Shown: positions 27,243-35,702 of the stretch, piece by piece
Numbering within the stretch: the first letter of the stretch is position 1
How the letters are laid out: the number at the start of each line of letters is the position of its first letter
Assembly: GCA_009784725.1 (NCBI GenBank)
Contig: WQXS01000001.1
Coordinates: 1-64,000 of the forward strand
From: Oscillospiraceae bacterium
GTDB lineage: Bacteria; Bacillota; Clostridia; Oscillospirales; Oscillospiraceae
Direction: 5' to 3'
Length of the DNA: 64,000 nt
Position numbers and translations under genes: made by a program
The notes under the pieces: generated by a model
Databases searched by the model: none
Told to the model about the DNA's origin: nothing
What the model saw: the letters and a program-made list of their open reading frames with translations, nothing else

Positions 27243-27962
27243 TCATCCTACGCGGGTGCCGATTTTTTCGCCCATTACTACGCGTACTATGTTTTTCGGG
27301 TCTTCGAGAGCGAAGAGGATGACGGGGATGTCGTTGTCCATTGACAGGGATGTTGCTGTTGAGTCCATTACTGTCAGGCGTTGCTGCAGCATGTCGGAGT
27401 ACGAGATTGCGTCGATTTTGGTTGCATCCGGGTCTTTGTTCGGGTCTGCGGTATAGACACCGTCTATATTTTTTGCGAGCAATATTACATCTGCATCAAT
27501 TTCTGCTGCTCTGAGGACTGCAGCGGTATCGGTTGAGAAGAAGGGGTTTCCTGTGCCGCAGCCGAAGATTACGACTCTTCCTTTTCGAAGGTGTCTGTCG
27601 GCTCTGAGTCTGATGTATTGTTCGGCGACTGCAGAGATTGAAAGAGCTGTCTGTACACGGACGGGGACTTTCAGCTGCTCGAGCATGTCTGCTATTGCAA
27701 GGCAGTTCATGACTGTTGCCATCATTCCCATGTGATCTGCACGTGTCCGTTCGATTTTGCCCTCGCCGTCTTTTACGCCTCTCCAGAAGTTTCCGCCGCC
27801 GACGACGATGCCGATTTCCACACCGATATTGACGCATTCCTTGACAGATTCGCAAACACTTCGCAGGACATCAAAGTTCAGCCCTGTTTTCTTTTCGCCT
27901 GCAAGCGCTTCTCCGCTTATTTTAAGAAGTACCCGCTTGTAGGCCGGTTTTCGTCCGGACAT
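27243..27962 (-). CDS. pyrH: UMP kinase
   Basis: PyrH phosphorylates UMP to UDP in pyrimidine synthesis. The 239-residue protein of the amino acid kinase fold has [12 protein letters not shown], the Gly-rich [10 protein letters not shown] and the [11 protein letters not shown] stretch. It starts 8 nt after a GGAGGTG site. Position next to frr is the conserved bacterial arrangement. Confidence 0.95.
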   Translation of the reverse strand: MSGRKPAYKRVLLKISGEALAGEKKTGLNFDVLRSVCESVKECVNIGVEIGIVVGGGNFWRGVKDGEGKIERTRADHMGMMATVMNCLAIADMLEQLKVPVRVQTALSISAVAEQYIRLRADRHLRKGRVVIFGCGTGNPFFSTDTAAVLRAAEIDADVILLAKNIDGVYTADPNKDPDATKIDAISYSDMLQQRLTVMDSTATSLSMDNDIPVILFALEDPKNIVRVVMGEKIGTRVG

Positions 27963-28024
27963 ATAAACACCTCCGTTTATTTTTGCGCTGTCATTGTATC
28001 AAAATTTTGTAAAAAATTAAAGTG

Positions 28025-30169
28025 TTAATTCATCTTATCTGCGCTGAGCTCGAATAAACGCTCTATTTGATTTTTAAGCTTTCTGTTTTCGGGTGCTTTC
28101 AGAGCGGGGTCTTTTTCCAGTAATTCATGCGCTGCGTTTTGAGCCTGATTCAGAACAAGCATATCTGTTGCAAAGTTTGCAATATGCATTTCGGGGAGTC
28201 CGTGCTGCTTTGAGCCGAAAAAATCGCCGGGACCTCTGAGCTTCAGGTCCTCTTCTGCTATTTTGAAGCCGTCATTTGTTGCTCTCATAACGTTAAGGCG
28301 TTCAATTGATATTTCACCGCTGTTTTCTGAGCGGAAAAGTACACAATGTGATTCATGCCTGCCTCTGCCGACTCTGCCCCTGAGCTGATGGAGTTGCGAT
28401 AAACCGAAACGGTCAGCATTTTCAATAATTATTAAAGCTGCATTAGGAACATCGACACCTACCTCGACCACCGTTGTTGCAACAAGAATGTCCGCATCAC
28501 CCGAAGCAAAAGCTGACATTGCAGCATCTTTTTTCTTTGCAGGCATTTTTCCGTGAACAAGCTCAACCTTGAGGTCGGGAAATATTTCACGGCTTAAGGT
28601 TTCGTAGTATTTTTTTACGGATTTCAAATTACTTTCATCGGGATTTTCAATGGAGTCGTCTTCAACCATCGGACAGATTATATAAACCTGTCTGCCTTCT
28701 CCCGCAAGCTTTTTAATGAATTCATAAGCCCTGCTTCTGTGGCGTTCGTCAACAATGTGTGTTTTGATTTCCTGCCTTCCGGGCGGCATTTCGTCAACAA
28801 TCGAAACGTCCAAATCACCGTAAATAATGAGTGCAAGAGTCCTGGGAATTGGTGTTGCAGACATTACGAGAACATGAGGACTGTCGCCTTTTTCCGTTAA
28901 AAGAGAACGCTGATTGACGCCGAAACGATGCTGCTCGTCTGTTATTACAAGTGCAAGGTCCTTAAACTCAACACTTTCGGAGATAAGGGCGTGTGTACCG
29001 ATAATAAGGTCGATTTCTCCACTCTTCAGTTTTTCGTAGGTCTCACGCTTTCCTTTGGCGGTCATGCTTCCCGTAAGTAATCCTACCTGCATTCCAAGAG
29101 GATGGAGTAGCTCTGTCAGTGAATCCGTATGCTGCTTTGCAAGAATTTCTGTCGGCGCCATAAATGCGGACTGTGAGCCGCTTAGCCATGTCATCCAGCA
29201 GCAGGCAGCTGCTATCAGGGTTTTACCGGAGCCGACATCACCTTGAATAAGCCTGTTCATCGGTCTGCCTGATGCCATGTCGGCAGCGGCTTCGTTTATC
29301 GCACGTATTTGTGCGTTTGTTGGTTTATACGGGAATGCTTTGTAGAATTTTCCGAAATCGGGGGTTTTTAAGGCTCTGCCTGTTTTATCGGAACGTTTTT
29401 CCCTGAGCATCTTCATTGCGGTTACAAGTACAAACAATTCTTCGAAAATGAGCCTTTTGCGTGCTATGTCAAGCTCCTTGAAGCTGCTTGGGAAATGAAC
29501 GTTTTCAAATGCAAAACGTGTTTTGCACAGCTTATATTGATTTGTTATGCTGACAGGCAGAACATCAGGAAGCTCATCGGCACATTTATCAAGCCCGCTT
29601 CGGACAGCGTTCATAAGCATTTTCTGCGAAAGCCCTGCAGTGAGAGGGTAGACGGGGATAATACGGCCTGTCAGTTGATTTTTATTCAAGACAGGAGAAC
29701 CGTCCCCCTGTCTTAAGACAGGAGAACCGTCCCCCTGTCTTGAATCGTCTCCTTGTCCTAAGTCCCGTTCAAAAATTGGGCTGTTCATTTCCGGTCTTAA
29801 TAGTGAGCCGGATATTTTACCAAAAAATATATATGTTTCACCTTGTTTTATTGCGTCTTTTACGAAGGGTTGATTGAAGAAGGTTATTTCGAGAGAAGCG
29901 TTGTCGTCCACTACCCTGAGTTTAGTAAGGTCGAGGCCTTTGCGGATGTGGGAGAGTCTTGGTTTATCGGCTGCCATTGCTCTTACGCATACGATTTCAC
30001 CGATAATTAGTTCGCTGATGCTTTTTATGACTGTTCTGTCCTGATAGGCACGGGGAAAATACCCGACAAGGTCACCCAGAGTGTGAATGCCGAGTTTTAT
30101 CATCAGTTTCTCTCTTGTTTCACCGACGCCTTTTATATATCTAATGCTTGTATCGAGAGCAACTATCAA
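28025..30169 (-). CDS. recG: ATP-dependent DNA helicase RecG
   Basis: RecG reverses stalled forks and processes branched DNA. The protein (about 714 residues from a TTG at 30169) has the wedge OB domain, Walker A QGDVGSGKT, the DEQH box in ITDEQHRFG and SF2 motifs through QLRGRVGRG. An in-frame insertion of two tandem 9-residue units (RQGDGSPVL) comes from two 27-bp palindromic repeats in the wedge region. The exact start is uncertain: the open frame continues to an ATG at 30211 inside another repeat pair that also forms the end of nnr. Conserved sequence begins at about ALDTSIRYIKGVG. Confidence 0.92.
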   Translation of the reverse strand: MIVALDTSIRYIKGVGETREKLMIKLGIHTLGDLVGYFPRAYQDRTVIKSISELIIGEIVCVRAMAADKPRLSHIRKGLDLTKLRVVDDNASLEITFFNQPFVKDAIKQGETYIFFGKISGSLLRPEMNSPIFERDLGQGDDSRQGDGSPVLRQGDGSPVLNKNQLTGRIIPVYPLTAGLSQKMLMNAVRSGLDKCADELPDVLPVSITNQYKLCKTRFAFENVHFPSSFKELDIARKRLIFEELFVLVTAMKMLREKRSDKTGRALKTPDFGKFYKAFPYKPTNAQIRAINEAAADMASGRPMNRLIQGDVGSGKTLIAAACCWMTWLSGSQSAFMAPTEILAKQHTDSLTELLHPLGMQVGLLTGSMTAKGKRETYEKLKSGEIDLIIGTHALISESVEFKDLALVITDEQHRFGVNQRSLLTEKGDSPHVLVMSATPIPRTLALIIYGDLDVSIVDEMPPGRQEIKTHIVDERHRSRAYEFIKKLAGEGRQVYIICPMVEDDSIENPDESNLKSVKKYYETLSREIFPDLKVELVHGKMPAKKKDAAMSAFASGDADILVATTVVEVGVDVPNAALIIIENADRFGLSQLHQLRGRVGRGRHESHCVLFRSENSGEISIERLNVMRATNDGFKIAEEDLKLRGPGDFFGSKQHGLPEMHIANFATDMLVLNQAQNAAHELLEKDPALKAPENRKLKNQIERLFELSADKMN
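29688..29741. repeat. Two tandem 27-bp palindromic repeats inside recG
   Basis: Units 29688-29714 and 29715-29741 are identical: arms AAGACAG and CTGTCTT with core GAGAACCGTCCCC. Each is exactly nine codons, so the reading frame is kept. A decayed third copy may follow (29742-29762). Confidence 0.85.
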
Positions 30170-30213
30170 GAGAAACGTCCCCCTGATATAAGAGAACCAT
30201 CCCCCTGACATAT
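30164..30213. repeat. Palindromic repeat pair at the nnr-recG junction
   Basis: Two copies in a row: arms TATCA (30164-30168) and TGATA (30184-30188) around a CGTCCCCC core, then arms ATAT/ATAT around ACCATCCCCC. The pair encodes the last residues of the nnr product (roughly QGDGSLISGGRFS) and provides the upstream start candidates and GGGGGA site for recG. Confidence 0.75.
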
Positions 30214-31719
30214 TTTTATGGCGTTTGGAAGCATTTCTATGATATCGGTTGCCGTTACGCAGTATTCGCCGTATTCTGCTGCGCACATGTCGCCTGCGAG
30301 TCCATGTAAATACACGGCAGCGGCAACAGCGTGGACAATAGGTAATTTCTGTGCTATTAAAGCTGTAATCATCCCGGCGAGAACATCTCCCGTACCGCCT
30401 TTTGCCATGGCGGGACCGCCTGTGGTGTTAACATATGCAATACCGTTCGGAAGTGCGATAATTGTTCTGTGACCCTTGAGGACAAGAATGCAGTCATATT
30501 TATGAGCAAAATCACAGGCGGATTTTAGCCTGTCTCCTGTGAAATTACCGCCGAGGCGCACAAACTCACCGGGGTGCGGAGTCAAAACTATAGGACAGGT
30601 AGCCTGGTTTAAAATACCGGGGTCCTTTGCGATTGCGTTTAATCCGTCCGCATCGAGAACGATTGGGGTGTTTGTGTTTCTGACAATCGACTGAACAAGC
30701 TCGGATATATCATCGGATGTACCGAGTCCCGGACCGATAAGGCAGACTTCGCTTGCATTTGTCCGTTTGAGGATTTCACCGGCTCCGTTTGCAATGAGTT
30801 TTCCGTTTTTATCGTCGGGAAGCGGGAAAGGCATTTCCTCGTCAAGCTTTACAGCCATGATGTCATAAATTGACTTAGGCACACCGAGAGAAACAAGCCC
30901 TGTACCCATTTTTGTGGCTGCTCTTGCCGAAAGTGCAGGTGCGCCTGTGTATCCTATACTGCCTGCAAGAATCAAAGCCCGCCCGTAATCGCCTTTGTGG
31001 GTGTCTTTTTTCCTGCGGGGAAGATGGATGTCACTTTGTGATGCCGAGTACATATGAGAAACTGTTTTGTTGATAATGCTCTTTGGAATTCCGATGTCGC
31101 ACACACGAAGCTCTCCCGTGTATATACATCCGGGCTCAACAAAATGTCCCGGTTTTGCAAGGGTGAAGGTTATTGTTATATCCGCCTGAACAGCGTCGCC
31201 GAGTATCGCTCCGGTGTCCGCCTCAATGCCGGTAGGTATGTCGGCAGCAATAACAAGTGCGTCGGAGCTGTGGATAATGCTCACGGCACTAAGTGCTTCG
31301 TCCGATAATTCAGATTTTAAACCTATGCCGAAAATAGCGTCAATTATTACATTGCATTCGCCGATATAATCAACAAGGTCGGCTGACGGCGAAAAATGCT
31401 CAAGAGAACCGCCGAGTGAAATGAGACGTTCCTTCATCACTTCGGCATCCGGTTTAAGTTCATCATACGGGTTGCTGACCAAAAACGCACGTGTTGATAT
31501 ACCCTTTGCTATCAGATATGCAGCTGCTCCAATGCCGTCGCCGCCGTTATTTCCGATTCCGCAGAAAACAGCAGCGCAGCCGTCGGGAGGTATGTGCTCC
31601 ATTGCGGCTTTTGCAAGAAATTCTGCAGCATTTGACATTAGGGTGGTTCCCGGGATTCCGTGCTCCTGTATTGCCTGACGGTCTATTTCGCGTATTTGCT
31701 CGGCTGTAACTAACTTCAT
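30166..31719 (-). CDS. nnr: Bifunctional NAD(P)H-hydrate epimerase/dehydratase
   Basis: The 517-residue fusion repairs hydrated NAD(P)H. The N-terminal half is the epimerase (AIQEHGIPGTTLMSNAA; FCGIGNNGGDGIGAA). The C-terminal half is the ADP-dependent dehydratase of the ribokinase fold (GPGLGTS, LTPHPGEF, GTGDVLAGMI with the catalytic Asp). The last 13 or so residues derive from a palindromic repeat and are not family sequence. It is the first gene of the long minus-strand run and is divergent from pheST. Confidence 0.94.
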   Translation of the reverse strand: MKLVTAEQIREIDRQAIQEHGIPGTTLMSNAAEFLAKAAMEHIPPDGCAAVFCGIGNNGGDGIGAAAYLIAKGISTRAFLVSNPYDELKPDAEVMKERLISLGGSLEHFSPSADLVDYIGECNVIIDAIFGIGLKSELSDEALSAVSIIHSSDALVIAADIPTGIEADTGAILGDAVQADITITFTLAKPGHFVEPGCIYTGELRVCDIGIPKSIINKTVSHMYSASQSDIHLPRRKKDTHKGDYGRALILAGSIGYTGAPALSARAATKMGTGLVSLGVPKSIYDIMAVKLDEEMPFPLPDDKNGKLIANGAGEILKRTNASEVCLIGPGLGTSDDISELVQSIVRNTNTPIVLDADGLNAIAKDPGILNQATCPIVLTPHPGEFVRLGGNFTGDRLKSACDFAHKYDCILVLKGHRTIIALPNGIAYVNTTGGPAMAKGGTGDVLAGMITALIAQKLPIVHAVAAAVYLHGLAGDMCAAEYGEYCVTATDIIEMLPNAIKICQGDGSLISGGRFS

Positions 31720-31849
31720 ATTTCCCCTCCATCTTCATTAATATAATATACTTATTAAATTGCAAAATCAAGGTGAATATGATAAACTCCTGTCGGTTAA
31801 TGCCTATATACTGCACAAATTTATAAAAGCGTTTAAACAGGAGACAGTT

Positions 31850-32887
31850 ATGAAGGAAAGATTGGATGCAATTTTACAAGACGGTCAGGAGAAAATTAAA
31901 GCGGCAATGACTATTGCGGGGCTTGGGGACGTAAAGTCCGGTCTTCTCGGGAAGCAAGGAGCACTTTCCGATATTTTAAAGGAGATTCCGAAGCTTGAGG
32001 TTTCACTTCGAGGTGAAGTCGGGCGTGCCGCAAATGAAATAAAGAGTAAATTTACCGAAATGATTGATGCAAGGCGTGAAGAGATAAGCATTAAGGCTTC
32101 CGAGATTTCATCCGATTTTGACTTGACTGTTCCCGGGATTGAACCCTCGGGGGGTGCGCTGCATCCCATTACTCAAATGTGTTATGACCTGAATGATGCT
32201 TTCCGCTCCATGGGATTTGAGATTTTTGAAGAATCTGATATAACAAGTGAGTTATATGCTTTTGATAACTTGAATTTTCCGCCGGACCATCCTGCACGTG
32301 AAAGCATGGATACCTACTGGATTGCAGGGAGTGAAGAGAAACGAGGCGGTGAGCGTTTATGCCTGAGACCGCATTTGACAGGTGCAAGTGTCCGCTATTT
32401 GCAGACTCATAAACCGCCATACCGGTTTGTATACCCGGGCAGGGCATATAGAAATGAAGCTACGGATGCAAAGCACGAGCGGGCTTTTTTCCAGTATGAG
32501 GCTCTTATCGTTGACCGTGATTTTACTTTTTCATCAGGGAAAATTATGATAAAAAGCGTTCTTTCCAAGGTTTTCGGGCGTGATGTTCCTGTCAGGATGC
32601 GTGTTGGGTTTTTCCCGTTTGTTGAACCGGGGTTTGAAATCGACATGGGTTGCCTGGTTTGTAACGGCAGCGGCTGCAGTGTTTGCAAGCGTGTCGGCTG
32701 GATAGAGATAATGCCGGGCGGTACTCCGCATCCGAATGTTTTAAAAGCCGCAGGGCTTGACCCGATGGAGTTTACGGGTTTTTACGTGAATATCGGGCTT
32801 GACAGGCTGACAATGATGCGCTACGGCATAGATGATGTAAGGCTTTTCCGCAGTGCCGACTTAAGATTTCTCCGGCAGTTTAAGTAA
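31850..32887 (+). CDS. pheS: Phenylalanine-tRNA ligase alpha subunit
   Basis: PheS carries the catalytic core of the alpha2-beta2 synthetase. The 345-residue protein has an N-terminal coiled coil, the class II motif 2 region (GRAYRNEATDAKHERAFFQ) and motif 3 (NIGLDRLTMMRYGIDDVR). A cysteine-rich loop CLVCNGSGCSVCKRVGW is present, as is common in clostridial PheS. The start at 31850 follows AGGAG; the open frame begins earlier at 31760. The leader is too short for a T-box. Confidence 0.95.
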   Translation: MKERLDAILQDGQEKIKAAMTIAGLGDVKSGLLGKQGALSDILKEIPKLEVSLRGEVGRAANEIKSKFTEMIDARREEISIKASEISSDFDLTVPGIEPSGGALHPITQMCYDLNDAFRSMGFEIFEESDITSELYAFDNLNFPPDHPARESMDTYWIAGSEEKRGGERLCLRPHLTGASVRYLQTHKPPYRFVYPGRAYRNEATDAKHERAFFQYEALIVDRDFTFSSGKIMIKSVLSKVFGRDVPVRMRVGFFPFVEPGFEIDMGCLVCNGSGCSVCKRVGWIEIMPGGTPHPNVLKAAGLDPMEFTGFYVNIGLDRLTMMRYGIDDVRLFRSADLRFLRQFK

Positions 32888-32933
32888 AGAAAGCTTTAGG
32901 TAAAGGAAAATAAAGGGATTAGGATAGAAAAAT

Positions 32934-35522
32934 ATGAAATTATCATTAAATTGGATATCGGATTATATAGATTTACCCGGGGATTTGGAGCTTTCAAAAC
33001 TCGCTTATGACCTTACAATGTCTACCGTTGAGGTGGAAGGTGTTCACTTTTTAAAAGACATGTTTGAGGGAATGGTTGTCGGAGTTGTGCGTGAAATTCA
33101 AAAGCATCCCGATGCCGATAAGCTTGTTGTTTGTATGGTTGATGTCGGGGATGAGGGCGATGCAGGCGGGGGTCTCAAGCAAATTGTCTGCGGCGGTACT
33201 AATCTTTCCGAAGGTATGAAGGTTGCAGTTGCAAAGCCCGGTTCAAAAGTCCGCTGGCATGGCGAGGGTGAGCTTGTAGAGCTTAAAAAGACCAAGGTCA
33301 GGGGAATTGAAAGTTATGGAATGATTTGCTCATCTTCCGAGATAGGGTTATTTGACCTCTTCCCGTTTGAAGATGAAGCAACGATAATGGATATATCGGA
33401 GTTTGACGCTGCAGCGGGAACACCTCTTGCAGAGGCACTTGACCTTGACGATGTTATATTGGAAATTGACAATAAATCTTTGACAAACCGCCCCGACCTC
33501 TGGGGGCATTACGGTATTGCAAGGGAAATTTCTGCAATCTATGATTTACCGCTTAAAGAATTATCGGGAGCTGTCCCGACAAAAACCGATGCGGTTGAAA
33601 CAGGGGGACAGGTACCCTGCTCCGGCGAGGCAGATTTTAAGATTATCATCGACGACACAGAGCGTTGCCCGAGGTATGTTGGTGTTAACATTGATGGGCT
33701 TTTTGTCAAGCCGTCGCCTTTTTGGCTGCAAAGCCGTATCTGGCGTGTCGGAATGCGCCCGATAAATGCGATTGTTGATGTTACAAACTATGTAATGCTT
33801 GCAACGGGGCAGCCTACACACGCATTTGATTCGGACATCATTAAAGAAAATATTGTTGTACGCAGAGCATCCGATGGTGAAAAGCTGCTGCTGCTGAACG
33901 GTGCGGAGATGATTCTTACACCCGAGGACCTGGTTATTGCAGACGGTGAGGGAGCGGTTGCTCTTGCAGGTGTTATGGGAGGAGCAAAGGATTCGATATT
34001 AACCGCAACGGACAAGATTATTCTTGAAATCGCAAATTTTGATGCACTCAGCGTCAGACGGACAACTATTCGCCATGAAATACGTACCGAGTCCTCGACA
34101 AGGTTTGAAAAAAGTATAGACCCGCAAAGGGTTGACCTCGCTCATGCTCTTGCAATGCAGCTCTTTGCGGAGTTATATCCCGACATGTTGGTGACAGGTT
34201 TTCACGATAATTATCCGAAACCCTTAAAAGGCAACACAGTCGAGGTTTCCGTCGACTGGCTTGAAAAAAGATTGGGTAAACGCATTGCAAATGAAGACTT
34301 GACAAGTATTCTCAAACGTCTTGGATTTGATGTGGATTTTGAAAAGGGAGGATTATCATCAAACCTGACTGCAGGACTTATGCGGGTTACAGTTCCAAGC
34401 TGGCGGTCAACCGGTGATATTTCAATTCCTGATGATATTATCGAGGAAGTTGCGAGAATACACGGATTTGAAAACTTTGAAGCAAGGCCGATTGAAACAA
34501 CCTTTGAAGGTATAATTAATCAGCCGATGATTGATATTGACAGGAAAATCAGGGAGTATCTGGCATTTCGGTGCGGGATGAACGAGGTTTTTACATATCC
34601 GTGGGTAAGTGAGGAGTATGTAAATGCGGTAATGCCCGGAAATGAAGGACTGCTTGAAATTTCTGCACCTCCTTCGGCAGAGGAGCGTTTCCTGCGTTGT
34701 TCGCTTTTACCGGGTTTATGTAAGGCAACTTCGGATAATCTTCGGTATTTTACTGAATTTGCAATTTTCGAATCTGCTCAGGTATTTTTTGACAGGGATT
34801 ATTCAGTGCTTAATGATTCCCGTGAAAAGCTGCCGTTACAGCGCCGAAACGTTGCAGGTGCGTTTGTTGGCGGACAGGAGGATGCTGAGCTGCTCTTCAG
34901 AAAAGCAAAGGGTGCGCTTGAGTCGATGTCTCGTTTTGTACATATGGAACCCTTTACATTTGAGCAAAAAGAAAAGCCTCATTGGGCTGATGATGTTGTC
35001 TGGTTGAATATTTTTACCGGAGGGCAAGGAGGGCAGGGGGCGCAAGGGTCGCAAAGGATGCAAAGTGAAACAGAGAACCTGTCCCCATGTTTCAAGCTTG
35101 GAAGTGTTGCGCTGCTTGCGAAAAGAGTATCGCTTGACTGCGGGATTAAAAACGCTGCTGTTGTGCTATTTGATATTGATATTGATTCATTAAAACCGTT
35201 TGCATCAAGAACAAATGAATTTGCTCATATTCCCGAGTATCCGATGACCGATTACGATGTTTCACTGATATTTGACTCATCGGTCAAGTGGGAAAAGATA
35301 TTTGAAGTTGCAACGGCAAAAATGGGTGCTGATTCAATGCTTAGGGCTGTGTCCTTTGTTGATGAATACAAAGGTAAGCAGATTCCCGACGGCAAAAAAT
35401 CAGTGACGCTTAGACTTGCAATCGGTTCGCTCAGCAAGACGTTAACCTCAGAGGAGATTGAAAACTGTGCAAATGCGATTATAAAACGCCTTGTGAAAAC
35501 ACTCGGAGCAGAAGCAAGATAG
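32934..35522 (+). CDS. pheT: Phenylalanine-tRNA ligase beta subunit
   Basis: PheT supplies tRNA binding and editing. The 862-residue protein is some 60 residues longer than usual. Domains: tRNA-binding OB fold (about 40-160), B3/B4 editing domain (GVMGGAKDS), B5 and the C-terminal FDX-ACB fold. The extra length comes partly from repeat-derived insertions: VETGGQVPCSGEAD (about 219-232) and GGQGGQGAQGSQRMQ followed by ETENLSPCF (about 700-725). It lies 46 nt after pheS in one transcript ended by the strong terminator at 35606. Confidence 0.95.
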   Translation: MKLSLNWISDYIDLPGDLELSKLAYDLTMSTVEVEGVHFLKDMFEGMVVGVVREIQKHPDADKLVVCMVDVGDEGDAGGGLKQIVCGGTNLSEGMKVAVAKPGSKVRWHGEGELVELKKTKVRGIESYGMICSSSEIGLFDLFPFEDEATIMDISEFDAAAGTPLAEALDLDDVILEIDNKSLTNRPDLWGHYGIAREISAIYDLPLKELSGAVPTKTDAVETGGQVPCSGEADFKIIIDDTERCPRYVGVNIDGLFVKPSPFWLQSRIWRVGMRPINAIVDVTNYVMLATGQPTHAFDSDIIKENIVVRRASDGEKLLLLNGAEMILTPEDLVIADGEGAVALAGVMGGAKDSILTATDKIILEIANFDALSVRRTTIRHEIRTESSTRFEKSIDPQRVDLAHALAMQLFAELYPDMLVTGFHDNYPKPLKGNTVEVSVDWLEKRLGKRIANEDLTSILKRLGFDVDFEKGGLSSNLTAGLMRVTVPSWRSTGDISIPDDIIEEVARIHGFENFEARPIETTFEGIINQPMIDIDRKIREYLAFRCGMNEVFTYPWVSEEYVNAVMPGNEGLLEISAPPSAEERFLRCSLLPGLCKATSDNLRYFTEFAIFESAQVFFDRDYSVLNDSREKLPLQRRNVAGAFVGGQEDAELLFRKAKGALESMSRFVHMEPFTFEQKEKPHWADDVVWLNIFTGGQGGQGAQGSQRMQSETENLSPCFKLGSVALLAKRVSLDCGIKNAAVVLFDIDIDSLKPFASRTNEFAHIPEYPMTDYDVSLIFDSSVKWEKIFEVATAKMGADSMLRAVSFVDEYKGKQIPDGKKSVTLRLAIGSLSKTLTSEEIENCANAIIKRLVKTLGAEAR
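33600..33620. repeat. Palindromic repeat within pheT (first copy)
   Basis: CAGGG (33601-33605) and CCCTG (33615-33619) flank a GGACAGGTA core, the reverse-oriented family core. It is in frame. Confidence 0.55.
35067..35093. repeat. Palindromic repeat within pheT (second copy)
   Basis: Arms GAAACA (35067-35072) and TGTTTC (35088-35093) enclose GAGAACCTGTCCCCA. Immediately upstream is a G-rich, Gly/Gln-coding stretch (35020-35060) absent from relatives. Confidence 0.75.
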
Positions 35523-35605
35523 CAAAATAACGTGAAAATAACGTAAAACAGCAGTTATACGGCGCAATAACCGTGCTGGATGCCGCAAAATAATACCATA
35601 ACGCA

Positions 35606-35642
35606 AAAAGTGCTCGCCCCCACTCTGGGGGCGAGCACTTTT
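35606..35642. terminator. Strong bidirectional terminator after pheT
   Basis: A perfect 16-bp stem (35606-35621 with 35627-35642), loop ACTCT, GC-rich core and A/T ends (AAAAGTGCTCG / CGAGCACTTTT). It serves pheT on the plus strand and can serve the transglutaminase-like gene on the minus strand. Confidence 0.9.
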
Positions 35643-35673
35643 AAGGGGTTGTAGCAAAACGTCGTCATCGCGA

Positions 35674-35702
35674 GGAGACAGAGGGACTGCCCCCTTGTCT
35701 TA
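35674..35702. repeat. Palindromic repeat at the stop of the transglutaminase-like gene
   Basis: Arms AGACA (35676-35680) and TGTCT (35696-35700) around GAGGGACTGCCCCCT. The stop codon of the minus-strand gene (35700-35702) lies in the right arm. A truncated GTCGTCATCGCGAGGAG tract, resembling another common intergenic repeat, is adjacent. Confidence 0.65.

Noticed and set aside
29688..29741. CRISPR repeats, from tandem near-palindromic units
   Set aside because: The units are directly adjacent with no spacers and lie inside recG in frame; no cas genes are present.
31720..31849. T-box riboswitch before pheST
   Set aside because: The leader is about 70-90 nt and lacks a stem I/T-box consensus and an antiterminator.
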